Assembly: GCA_023419055.1 (NCBI GenBank)
Contig: JAEZYO010000423.1
Coordinates: 1 to 21,493, forward strand
Length of the DNA: 21,493 nucleotides
DNA from: Pseudomonadota bacterium
GTDB lineage: Bacteria; Myxococcota; Polyangia; Polyangiales; Polyangiaceae
Direction of reading: 5' to 3'
Under the pieces are notes generated by a model, which had not been told where the DNA came from, made no database searches, and was given only the letters and a program-made list of their open reading frames with translations. Position 1 is the first letter of the stretch. Every line of letters starts with the position of its first letter. The position numbers and the translations under genes are program-made. Positions 14,442 to 21,493 of the stretch are shown piece by piece.

Positions 14442-16705
14442 CGGCTTCGAGGAGAACTCTATTGAACAGGTCGAACTTGCTTGCCCTGGGTAGTATCGCT
14501 GCGCTTGCTCTCTGCGCTCCCAACGCGCGCGCTGATTGCGTGCACCCGCCGGTGATGTTGCCGGCGCTCTCGGGCCCGCCGGTCTGGAAGGGAGCTGCCG
14601 GAGCCACCGACTTCCGCCCGGAGCTCCACGACCCGCGCTGGTCGGGCGCGCCCGTGCGCGTGTTCACTGACAGCGTGACGGGCGTAGGCGCCCTCTACAA
14701 CGGGCAGTATCGCGTCTTGGTTTACGGCTCGACGCTGTACGTGTCGATGCAGGTGATCGCGGACGCCAACGTCGATCCGAGCGATGCGGCGGACGCCGTC
14801 TACTTCGGCTTCACGGACGGCCCGGCGCCTGCGACGGGGGCTTACGTCCTTGCGATTCGCCCGAACCGAAGCGGCGCGGCCATTCCGGCGCCTGGCGCCG
14901 GCGTGCCGACCGACGCGGCGCTCCCTATCGAGAACGTGGCGACCGACATCAACTGGTACCAGACGACCGACCACACGCAGGCGTCGCCCACCTGGACGCC
15001 GCACCTCCAGAACTACCCGTCGTGGCTGACTGACGTCGTCACCTGGAACAACTCGCCAGGCGTCGCGTGGGCAGTCACGTTCAAGGTCGATCTCGCGGTG
15101 CTCGGCGCGTCTGGCGCCATGGAGTTCTTCTTCGGAGAGCGCATCGGCAACGGTGGAGGGACCACCTTCAAGCTCGGCAGCTCGGCGCTCGCGCCGACCA
15201 ACGCGAGCTCCATCGGCGGGGGCACGATCGTCCTCCCCGAGCAGGACACCTGGGTCGATTTCCAGGCTCCCGGCACCGCGTGTACGAGCGGGGTGAGCCT
15301 CGCGTACAACCAGGTCGGGGTCTATTCGGGCGGCATGCTGACCAACAACATCCAGGCGTGCGGCGGCGCAGCGACGCCGTGCACTCCGCCGGATGACACC
15401 AACACCTTCCGGGCCGAGCTCTCGAACGTGCCGAACGATCTCGGCCCGACCACGCACGCCGTGAGGGCGAAGTTTCGCATCGCCGATTGGGGCTCGACGA
15501 TCTCGAACTGGAAGTTTGCCCCATGGAAGGACATTCCGGGCTATCCGGCAGGCGTCTTTACCGATCTCACTCTGCCGGCAAACTTCACCTGGTCGTTCAC
15601 GGCAGGTGGTGGCGGCGTCGGTGACGCGGTGATTCAGTACACGTGTGACGTGCAGGGCACCGACGGCTATTGCCCCAAGCTTTCGAACCCGGACAACTAC
15701 CATCATCAATGTTTACTGGTCGAGCTCGGCGCTGGGCCGGAGACTCAGACCTTGACGTTTCAGAACGCCGCCGTCTACCGCAACATGGAGTTTCAAGGCC
15801 TTTCGACGCTGGAGCGGAAGGCGCGCATCGACGTGAAGGGCCTCCAGCAGTTGCTCGGGCAAGCGGGAGATCGCGACGTCTACTTGCACGTCCAGACGCT
15901 GAACATGCCGCCTCACGGCAGAGAGCCCGTGTGGCTACCGAACAAGTCGATGGCGGCGGCGCGCCGCTACGCGGAAAACCCGCCGCCCATTCCTGGCCGA
16001 CCCGATCGCGGTGAAGGCGGAAACGAGAAGAAGGGCACCGTGGGTAAGGGTGCCGTGCCCGCGAAGCCGGCCGCACCCAAGCCCGTGGCGCCGAAGGTGC
16101 CCCCGGCAGCCAAGCCGGTGCCGGACAAGGCACCTCCTGCGGGCAAGCCGGCGGAACCCCAACCCGCTCCCGTTGCTGCGCCGTCACCGGCGCAGCAGAA
16201 GTTTCCCAACCCGACCGTGGGGGTCTACGACGTTCCGGTCATGACGCCGAGCCAGGCCCTCGAGTCCGTCTACCCGACCTACAAAGTCTATCCCTATGTC
16301 GACACGGGCAAGACCTCGACCATCGACGGTCAGGTCTACAAGGAAGTCGATCCGATGGTGCCCTTCGGTTACTACCTCGAGCACGATGGGCCGCTTTTCG
16401 GCTTCACCCACGCGCTCGAGGGCGTAGGCGGGCTCGTCGTGACGCAGGTGGCAAACAATCTCTACCTGGTTCGAGTCGCGAACGAGGGCGCCGTAGAGGT
16501 TTCGACCAAGATCAGCGCGGAGGAGAAGCCGAAGGGCGACGCGGAGCCCTCTCAATGCCCGACGTGCCCGCCACACGGTCGCTGCAACTGCGACGTTCCC
16601 GGCGCGCCTTCGGCCGGCGGCGGTTGGGTCTTCGCTGCGGTGGCGCTCGGCCTCGTGGCGGCGGGTCGTCGTTCGAAGGGACGCCGAAGTCGACCTTCTG
16701 CCTGA
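14438..16705 (+). CDS. MYXO-CTERM surface protein, first paralogue
   Basis: A 755-residue exported protein with a C-terminal sorting tail. A signal peptide ends ARA (cleavage before Asp33-Cys34). Residues 34-278 form a module that resembles CBM9/DOMON-like beta-sandwiches (RVLVYGSTLYVSMQV, WAVTFKVDL); a second beta-rich domain lies at about 280-460. A helical piece at 465-523 is followed by a Pro/Ala/Lys linker (524-588) and a domain at 590-705 (YPTYKVYPYVDTG). The tail has CPTC at 707-710, CNC at 716-718, a hydrophobic helix at 730-743 and an Arg/Lys cluster: a MYXO-CTERM-like signal. The ATG at 14438 overlaps the previous stop and is used for numbering; a TTG at 14462 has a much better ribosome site and may be the true start. 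The adjacent gene at 16960 is a paralogue. Confidence 0.85.
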   Translation: MTASRRTLLNRSNLLALGSIAALALCAPNARADCVHPPVMLPALSGPPVWKGAAGATDFRPELHDPRWSGAPVRVFTDSVTGVGALYNGQYRVLVYGSTLYVSMQVIADANVDPSDAADAVYFGFTDGPAPATGAYVLAIRPNRSGAAIPAPGAGVPTDAALPIENVATDINWYQTTDHTQASPTWTPHLQNYPSWLTDVVTWNNSPGVAWAVTFKVDLAVLGASGAMEFFFGERIGNGGGTTFKLGSSALAPTNASSIGGGTIVLPEQDTWVDFQAPGTACTSGVSLAYNQVGVYSGGMLTNNIQACGGAATPCTPPDDTNTFRAELSNVPNDLGPTTHAVRAKFRIADWGSTISNWKFAPWKDIPGYPAGVFTDLTLPANFTWSFTAGGGGVGDAVIQYTCDVQGTDGYCPKLSNPDNYHHQCLLVELGAGPETQTLTFQNAAVYRNMEFQGLSTLERKARIDVKGLQQLLGQAGDRDVYLHVQTLNMPPHGREPVWLPNKSMAAARRYAENPPPIPGRPDRGEGGNEKKGTVGKGAVPAKPAAPKPVAPKVPPAAKPVPDKAPPAGKPAEPQPAPVAAPSPAQQKFPNPTVGVYDVPVMTPSQALESVYPTYKVYPYVDTGKTSTIDGQVYKEVDPMVPFGYYLEHDGPLFGFTHALEGVGGLVVTQVANNLYLVRVANEGAVEVSTKISAEEKPKGDAEPSQCPTCPPHGRCNCDVPGAPSAGGGWVFAAVALGLVAAGRRSKGRRSRPSA
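14449..14464 (+). promoter_or_regulatory. ribosome binding site before an internal TTG
   Basis: GAGGAG at 14449-14454 followed by seven bases and a TTG at 14462, in frame with the MYXO-CTERM gene. Starting there gives 26 residues to the first mature Cys, close to the 28 in the paralogue, which has GGAGGAG before its GTG. No comparable site precedes the ATG at 14438. This decides between two starts. Confidence 0.55.
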
Positions 16706-16727
16706 CGCGTTCAGAACGAAACGTAGA

Positions 16728-16763
16728 GGCCTCCGACGACCTCTTGGGGCCTTGTCGGAGGCC
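16728..16763 (+). terminator. perfect 10-bp hairpin after the first MYXO-CTERM gene
   Basis: GGCCTCCGAC at 16728-16737 and GTCGGAGGCC at 16754-16763 form a perfect stem with a 16-base loop, 22 bases after the stop at 16705. No T-tract follows. It could end or stabilise the transcript of the upstream cluster. Confidence 0.5.
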
Positions 16764-16776
16764 GTGCCCGGGGACG

Positions 16777-16935
16777 ATGCTGGCTGGGTGTCCCGACGAG
16801 CGTGGGCTGGTCGGCTGGTGGAGGCGCTACCCGAACCAGTCGAACTACCCGACGTTCCCCGCTATTACCGACGTCGGCCTGGCCGTGAACAACATCCGTT
16901 ATGCGCTTCAGATCGGCGTGCACTGCGCCGAATGA
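16777..16935 (+). CDS. small ORF or gene remnant between paralogues
   Basis: A 52-residue reading frame, ATG to TGA, lying between the two MYXO-CTERM genes. By hand count 43 of 52 codons end in G or C, as in real genes here, so it may be coding. The start reads MLAGC, and the rest is Tyr/Asn-rich with a C-terminal strand ITDVGLAVNNIRYALQIGV. It has only a weak ribosome site (CCGGGGACG before the ATG) and no family I recognise. It may be a small protein, or the 3' end of a gene broken during the duplication that produced the neighbouring paralogues. Confidence 0.35.
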   Translation: MLAGCPDERGLVGWWRRYPNQSNYPTFPAITDVGLAVNNIRYALQIGVHCAE

Positions 16936-16948
16936 GCCTTTGATTCTT

Positions 16949-16962
16949 GGAGGAGCTTCGTG
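16949..16962 (+). promoter_or_regulatory. strong ribosome binding site for a GTG start
   Basis: GGAGGAG at 16949-16955 then four bases and GTG at 16960. This fixes the start of the second MYXO-CTERM protein and is among the strongest Shine-Dalgarno sequences in the window, suggesting high translation. Confidence 0.7.
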
Positions 16963-18636
16963 AGTCGATTGAACCGACTTGGTTTCGGCGCGCTTGCGCT
17001 CGCCGGCGTGCTGAGTGGCACCACGAGCGCGAAAGCCGAGTGCATCCACGGTCCCATTACCCTGCCGATGCTGTCCGGGCCTCCCGTCTGGTTCGGTGCA
17101 CCCGGGGCGACGGATTGGCGTCCTCAGCTGCACGATCCGCGTTGGGTCGGAGCGCCGGTGCGGCTCTTCTCGACCTCGGCGAGCGGCGCGGGAGCGCTCT
17201 ACGACGCGCAGTACCGGCTGCTTCAGTCGGGCGGCAAGCTGTACGTCTCGATTCAGGTGCTCGCCGATTCGAACGTAGCGGCTACCGACTTCGTCGACGG
17301 CGTGTACTTCGGGTTCGTCGAAGGCGGCGTCGGGACGGGCGCGAGAGTGCTCTCCATCGCGCCCAACCGCGGCACATCGGTGCCGGCGCCGGACCCGAGC
17401 GTGCCTCGGGACCCCGGGCTCCCGGTGCTCACCGACGCGGGCTTCATCAGCTGGTACGACACCACGAACATCGCGCCGAACCCTCCTGCGTGGACGGCTC
17501 ATCAGGGAAACCAACCGCCGTGGCTCCAGGACGTCGCGACTTGGAACAACTCGCCGGGCGTGATTTGGGCGATCACGTTCAAGATCGATCTCGCGACGGC
17601 AAACAGCCTGAGCACCTCGAAGATCTTCGTCGGTGTCCGGATCGGCAACGGCGCGTCCACGGTGGTTCGCCTCGGCAACTCGGCGCTCGCCGCTACGGAG
17701 GCGGCCTCGATCAACAGCGAAACCATCGTTCTGCCGGACGCAGACAGCTGGGTTCCGTACGACGCGCCGGGCACCGAGTGCACGTCCGGAGCGTCTCTCT
17801 CCTCCAACGACGTCGGCGTGGTCTCGGGCGCGAATCTCGTGAGCACGATTCAAGCGTGCGGCGGTGAGGGGTCGTCGTGTCCCGCGGCAGGGGTGAAGAA
17901 CAAGTTCCGAGTCAAAGTCCAGAACGTGGACAACGCGCTGCTCACCGCGCAGTACGCGGTCCGCGCGAACATTCGCTTGGCCGACTTGGGGTCGACTACC
18001 TCGAACTGGCAGTTTGCGCCGTGGAAGCAGCTCGACGGCATCTCACCGACCGTGTTCACGGATCCGACCTCGAGCTTTACCTCCCCGACCTGGACTTGGG
18101 ACACGACGCCCGGCGTGACGCACGGTGAGGCTCGCATCGACTTCGAGTGCACGCCGGCGGAGAACAGCTACTGCCCCCTCCTGACCAACCCCGAGGGTTA
18201 CGGGGGCGATCCCAGCACGAACCAATGCCTGCTCATCGAACTCGGTCCAGCGCCAGGCTTCCAGGGGTCACTCTCGTTCGCGACAGGAGGCGTCGTCGTT
18301 TGCGATCTCGAGTTCGTGGGCCTCACCGATCCTCCCGTGAATGGCAGCGGGGGTGAGGGTGGTGAAGGCGGTGAAGGCGGTGAGGCGACCGGAATCGGTT
18401 CCGGCGGGTCGGACGTTGAAGGAGCCGGTTCATCGGAAGGCGGGCAAGGTGCTGACCTAGGCGCGGGTGGCAATCCGGTCGAGGGAGGGGCTGGTGAGAA
18501 ATCCGAAAAGCCTAGCGCGCGATCCTCCGAGGCTTGCGCGTGTCGTTTCGCAGGCACACCGGCGGCGCCGCGCTTCTCTTTGCTCCTGCTGGCGGCAGCG
18601 GCCGCGCTCGTGGTGAGACGCCGCGCTACTCCCTGA
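16960..18636 (+). CDS. MYXO-CTERM surface protein, second paralogue
   Basis: A 558-residue exported protein, paralogue of the gene at 14438. Signal peptide 1-26 (cleavage after AKA). Residues 28-270 match the CBM9/DOMON-like module of the first paralogue: in the segment 35-70 (LPMLSGPPVW to APVRLF) 29 of 36 residues are identical. A second beta-rich domain spans about 273-456 with paired cysteines. It lacks the Pro-rich linker and extra domain of its sister; instead residues about 462-520 are a Gly/Glu/Ser-rich spacer with GGE repeats. The tail has CAC at 526-528, a Leu/Ala helix at 539-552 and RRR: a typical MYXO-CTERM signal, expected to be processed by a myxosortase-type protease. The GTG start is fixed by a strong ribosome site. 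The end overlaps the DUF4230 gene convergently by 11 bases. Confidence 0.88.
   Translation: MSRLNRLGFGALALAGVLSGTTSAKAECIHGPITLPMLSGPPVWFGAPGATDWRPQLHDPRWVGAPVRLFSTSASGAGALYDAQYRLLQSGGKLYVSIQVLADSNVAATDFVDGVYFGFVEGGVGTGARVLSIAPNRGTSVPAPDPSVPRDPGLPVLTDAGFISWYDTTNIAPNPPAWTAHQGNQPPWLQDVATWNNSPGVIWAITFKIDLATANSLSTSKIFVGVRIGNGASTVVRLGNSALAATEAASINSETIVLPDADSWVPYDAPGTECTSGASLSSNDVGVVSGANLVSTIQACGGEGSSCPAAGVKNKFRVKVQNVDNALLTAQYAVRANIRLADLGSTTSNWQFAPWKQLDGISPTVFTDPTSSFTSPTWTWDTTPGVTHGEARIDFECTPAENSYCPLLTNPEGYGGDPSTNQCLLIELGPAPGFQGSLSFATGGVVVCDLEFVGLTDPPVNGSGGEGGEGGEGGEATGIGSGGSDVEGAGSSEGGQGADLGAGGNPVEGGAGEKSEKPSARSSEACACRFAGTPAAPRFSLLLLAAAAALVVRRRATP
18352..18387 (+). repeat. four tandem 9-base repeats
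   Basis: Four near-identical copies of GGTGAAGGC encode the GEGGEGG part of the spacer in the second MYXO-CTERM protein. In-frame units of nine bases could expand or contract without breaking the gene, changing spacer length. Confidence 0.75.
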
Positions 18637-19306
18637 TCGTCACTTCGACCTGTTCGTAGCCGAGCGAGCGCACGAGCCCTCCGACGACGTGCTTGGCGTT
18701 CTCGGACGCCTTCTTCAAGATGCCGGCCTCTTTGGCCGCCTCCACGAGGTTGCGCTCGGCTTCCTGGCGCGCGCGCGTCTCGAGGTTTTCTTGCCGCTTC
18801 GCGAGCACGCCGGTGCGGCGCGTGTGGACGTAGGTCTTTTCGTTGTCGAGCTCGGTGTGAAAGATCTCCGCCTGGGGCAAGGTGATGCGCGCGGTCTTCT
18901 TCTCGGGGTCGACCACGATGTCCGAAGCGTCGAGCTTGTTCAGGTCGACCCCCGCGCTGACGTCCGCGACCGCGACGAGCAAGATGGCGTCCTCGCTCTC
19001 GAACAAGCCGAACAGCTGCGACTGCTTCTCGCTGAGGTCGATCACGCGCTCCATGTGGAACGACGTGCTCTCGAGCCGCGCGAGGTCGCGCACCGCGATC
19101 AAGAGGTTCGGGGTCGGGCGAACGATGGTGACCGAGGAGCTGATCGGCGGGATGGCGGGGACCGGCGGCGCTGCGCACCTCCGCGCGCCGGCGATCGCGC
19201 CGAGCAAGAACAGTACGAGAACGCCGGCGATGGACCAACGTGCGACGATGCTCGACGGCGAGCTCGGACCGGGGTGAGCGCTCGGACTCTTCGGTTCCTC
19301 GGCCAT
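18626..19306 (-). CDS. DUF4230 membrane-anchored protein
   Basis: A 226-residue protein of the DUF4230 family, function unknown. It has a short Pro/Ser-rich cytoplasmic head, one transmembrane helix at about 20-41 ending GARR, and a beta-rich extracytoplasmic domain with the family pattern of an early strand (LARLESTSFHMERVIDL), LLVAVADVSAGVDL and ARITLPQAEIF. A charged helical region (ENLETRARQEAERN) follows and the protein ends in VEVTIRE. The ATG at 19306 is chosen because it precedes the transmembrane helix directly; the frame is open 24 codons further upstream. It is last in a minus-strand set after the M48 gene (46 bases), and its stop overlaps the end of the convergent MYXO-CTERM gene. 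Confidence 0.85.
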   Translation of the reverse strand: MAEEPKSPSAHPGPSSPSSIVARWSIAGVLVLFLLGAIAGARRCAAPPVPAIPPISSSVTIVRPTPNLLIAVRDLARLESTSFHMERVIDLSEKQSQLFGLFESEDAILLVAVADVSAGVDLNKLDASDIVVDPEKKTARITLPQAEIFHTELDNEKTYVHTRRTGVLAKRQENLETRARQEAERNLVEAAKEAGILKKASENAKHVVGGLVRSLGYEQVEVTIRE

Positions 19307-19352
19307 GAACGGAAGGATAGCGCAGGTCCGGGGTGTTGCGCTCGAGCGGCCA

Positions 19353-20894
19353 TCAGGGCTCTTTGCGCTGCGATTCATCGCAGCGGGCTCTCCAGAACTT
19401 CTCGAACTCGCCGAGGGAGGGTTCTCCTTCGGTCAGAGACTGGAGCGCATGAAACGCCCCGGCACAGTTGCCGCGCTGCATCTCGAGGAAGAAGATGCGG
19501 CTCCAGCGCCAATCCGCCTCACCGAAGCGAGCCGTCGAGCGGAGCTGTGACAGCGCGTCCTCGGTGCGGCCCGCCTTCGCCCAGCGAGCGGTCAGCTCCT
19601 GCTCCGCGTCGTCGCTCCCGAGCGCCATCCCGGCGTAGAGTTGCTTGGTATCCGCCTGCTCGGGGTTCGGGGCAGCGCCGGCGACCACGTCTCTGGTCGC
19701 GACGTAACCCAGGTAGAGGAGCGGCAAGATCGGAAGCGCGAGGTAACGCAGCGAGCTTCGCGGAGCCCTTGGTCGCTGGTAGTCGGGGGTCTTGCCGGCC
19801 TCGAGCAAGCGGTCGTACAAGCTCGCGTGAGAGTGCGAGCGCAGCACGGCGGGCGCGAGGTTCGCGCGGTAGAGCGCCTCGAGCGCCGCGGCGTAGCTCG
19901 GCTCCGAAGCTCGATGTGCCTCCCGATCCGAGCTCTGCTCGAGTCTCCGGTTCCAGACACCGTACGAGAAGAAGAGCAGCGTGGTGGCGGCGGTCCCGTA
20001 CACGAGGCCGTGAACCGAGCCGCCCTGAGCGTAGAGGACGCCGACCACGAGCGGCAGCGTGGTGAGCTGGCCGAGGACGTGAGCGATCTTCTTCGCGCCC
20101 GACTCGCGCAAATGAACGATTTCGTGGGCGGCGACGGCCTCGAGCTCGGTGTCGTCGAGGACGTCGAGCGCGCGACGCGTGAAGAGCACCCAGCCGAGCA
20201 CCGGGAGGGCGGCGGCGTTGGCGCGACCCCACTCGAGCTCGAACGCGCGCGGAGTCGAGCGGCCAACGCTCCGCGCCGCCCTCGCGACCGCATCCTCGGC
20301 GCGCTTCGAGGCTGGCAGAAGCAGACCGAGCTCCCGCGCGAGGAGCGCCGTGGCGCCGAGGCCGATGAGGACGAGAGCGACGCCGGCCAGGATGGTGCCG
20401 AGCGCGATCCCGAACGGCTCATCACCCAGATCGGTGATGAGCACGGCGGCGAGCACCCACACGAAGGGAAAGAAGAGCAGCGAGACGCCGAGCGCTTCGC
20501 GCAGGTGGCTCCGCGGAGGCGCGAGGGCGCCGAGCTTCACGTCGAGCGCGAGGCGCGGCCACCAAGCGAAGGTCGCCGCGATCACGGCCGCGAGCAGGCC
20601 GAGCAGCGGCGCCCCGACGCCGGCGAGCGGCCGCGGCACCGGCGGGTTTTGCACGGCGAGCGCGGCGACGAAGGCGACCCCGACCGCGGCGAAGCTCATC
20701 ATGCCACGGAGCGGCCAGAGCGAACGCGCCCGCTCGGTCCAGTGGACTCTCTCGAAGCGCCGCGCGTAAGCGAGCGCGAGCGCGTGGAGGGACCAGGTGA
20801 GCGCGAGCGTCAGCGCCGCCACCAGGAGCAGGCGGATCCCGACGTTGACGAGTCCCACCCAGACGGGTAGCGGCGAGGCGCCGGGCGAGCTCAC
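19353..20894 (-). CDS. M48-family membrane metallopeptidase
   Basis: A 513-residue integral membrane protein with an M48 (Ste24/HtpX-like) zinc peptidase core. The zinc motif is HEIVH (His257, Glu258, His261), preceded by ELEAVAA as in the family; the third ligand is probably Glu319 in LEQSSDREA. Several hydrophobic helices precede the core (about 12-45, 66-85, 92-112, 133-155, 160-190) and more flank it (270-300). After a helix near 395, residues about 410-513 form a soluble helical tail with TPR-like phrasing (TARWAKAGRTEDALSQLRS). It probably degrades or processes membrane proteins. The start is a GTG at 20894 overlapping the stop of the lactonase-like gene, so the two are coupled. Confidence 0.88.
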   Translation of the reverse strand: MSSPGASPLPVWVGLVNVGIRLLLVAALTLALTWSLHALALAYARRFERVHWTERARSLWPLRGMMSFAAVGVAFVAALAVQNPPVPRPLAGVGAPLLGLLAAVIAATFAWWPRLALDVKLGALAPPRSHLREALGVSLLFFPFVWVLAAVLITDLGDEPFGIALGTILAGVALVLIGLGATALLARELGLLLPASKRAEDAVARAARSVGRSTPRAFELEWGRANAAALPVLGWVLFTRRALDVLDDTELEAVAAHEIVHLRESGAKKIAHVLGQLTTLPLVVGVLYAQGGSVHGLVYGTAATTLLFFSYGVWNRRLEQSSDREAHRASEPSYAAALEALYRANLAPAVLRSHSHASLYDRLLEAGKTPDYQRPRAPRSSLRYLALPILPLLYLGYVATRDVVAGAAPNPEQADTKQLYAGMALGSDDAEQELTARWAKAGRTEDALSQLRSTARFGEADWRWSRIFFLEMQRGNCAGAFHALQSLTEGEPSLGEFEKFWRARCDESQRKEP

Positions 20895-21493
20895 CCGGGC
20901 ACGACCCGGAAGCCGACCCAGAACGATTTCACACCCACCGGAGTGGTGGCGACGTGCTCGAGCTTGCCGTCCGCGCCGATGCGGAAGCTCGCCACGTTGT
21001 TCGAGTCCTGGTTGCCGACCAGGAGCAGCTTGCCGTTCGGGTGAATGGCGAAGTTGCGCGGCGTCGAGCCGCGGCTGCTCTCGAAGCCGATGGGGGAGAG
21101 CTTGCCCTCGGGCCCGACCGCGTACGTTCCGAGCGTGCTCTGGTCACCCGCGCGATTGGTCGCGTAGAGGTATTTGCCGTCGGGCGTGAGGTGAATGTCC
21201 CCGCCCGACTTCGCGCCCGAGTAGCCCGCGGCGGTGTTCGAGATGGTCTCGAGGTCGACGAGCTTGCCAGCGCCGGCGTAGCTGAACGAGGAGACGGTGC
21301 TGTCGAGCTCGTTCACGACGTACGCGCGGTCGCCGCTCGGCGAGAAGGCGAGGTGACGCGGCCCTCCGGCGCGCGCGACGGAGGGAGGCTCGTTCGCGCC
21401 GAGCTTGCCCGTGGCTTTGTCGAACGTAAGCTGGGAGATCGTATTCGAGCCGAGGTTCGGGACGAAGGCGAAGCGTTCGGCAGGGTCGAGCAC
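20891..21493 (-). CDS. lactonase-family beta-propeller protein, partial
   Basis: The C-terminal 200 residues of a protein whose beginning lies beyond the right window edge. It consists of beta-propeller blades of the 6-phosphogluconolactonase/lactonase (PF10282-like) type: repeated phrases HLAFSPSGDRAYVVNE, DIHLTPDGKYLYATN and NFAIHPNGKLLLVGN, each followed by a strand ending in a short Gly-rich turn such as GADGKLEHV. Such proteins are often secreted and are not always enzymes; the missing N-terminus would show any signal peptide. The GTG at the very edge is probably an internal valine codon rather than a start. The stop overlaps the start of the M48 gene, indicating one operon. Confidence 0.85.
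   Translation of the reverse strand: MLDPAERFAFVPNLGSNTISQLTFDKATGKLGANEPPSVARAGGPRHLAFSPSGDRAYVVNELDSTVSSFSYAGAGKLVDLETISNTAAGYSGAKSGGDIHLTPDGKYLYATNRAGDQSTLGTYAVGPEGKLSPIGFESSRGSTPRNFAIHPNGKLLLVGNQDSNNVASFRIGADGKLEHVATTPVGVKSFWVGFRVVPG

Noticed and set aside
16711..17853. Minus-strand frame ending GGLYVSF, which looks like the last strand of an outer-membrane barrel
   Set aside because: The upstream part is an Arg-rich shadow of the second MYXO-CTERM gene and shows no amphipathic strand pattern, so the terminal Phe is probably chance.

Overview
The window is GC-rich DNA with a strong G/C bias at third codon positions. It very probably comes from a myxobacterium of the Polyangia type (Myxococcota). 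The best evidence is two exported proteins ending in MYXO-CTERM-like sorting tails (a Cys-x-Cys motif, one hydrophobic helix, an arginine cluster). Supporting signs are lipoproteins with Ser/Gly-rich linkers, a lipoprotein whose mature end reads CNAVLGI, and a TPR/PEGA-like periplasmic protein. The assignment rests on recognised sequence styles, not on a database search. No rRNA, tRNA, CRISPR array, insertion sequence, integrase or phage gene was seen.

Left part (1-8185), mostly conserved genes: a DUF924 protein (-), a small coiled-coil lipoprotein (+), a TadA-type deaminase overlapping the end of a sulfatase/alkaline-phosphatase-fold lipoprotein (both -), then recN and an AlkD-like DNA alkylation repair protein (both +, a likely DNA-repair pair), and a convergent ilvD of the E. 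coli type (-). Between ilvD and the next gene lie two inverted repeats that could be operators.

Middle and right part (8294-18636), an accessory cell-envelope region with every gene on the + strand: a zinc-ribbon/transmembrane/beta-propeller protein; a Ser/Gly-linker lipoprotein with an unrecognised 380-residue domain; then, after a 307-base gap containing a good sigma70-like promoter, a tightly packed cluster. The cluster encodes a TPR/PEGA-like exported protein, a lipoprotein with roughly 67 cysteines in two kinds of tandem module, and two paralogous exported proteins with a probable CBM9/DOMON-like N-terminal module and MYXO-CTERM tails. The first three cluster genes overlap by 1-4 bases. 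The second paralogue has its own strong ribosome binding site after a hairpin and a small coding-like ORF. This cluster is the best candidate for an undescribed system. I read it as a surface-displayed, possibly carbohydrate-binding assembly; the architecture is visible in the sequence, the function is inference.

Right edge (18626-21493), a minus-strand set that overlaps the end of the second paralogue convergently: a lactonase-family beta-propeller protein (cut by the window edge), an M48-like membrane metallopeptidase whose GTG start overlaps the preceding stop, and a membrane-anchored DUF4230 protein.
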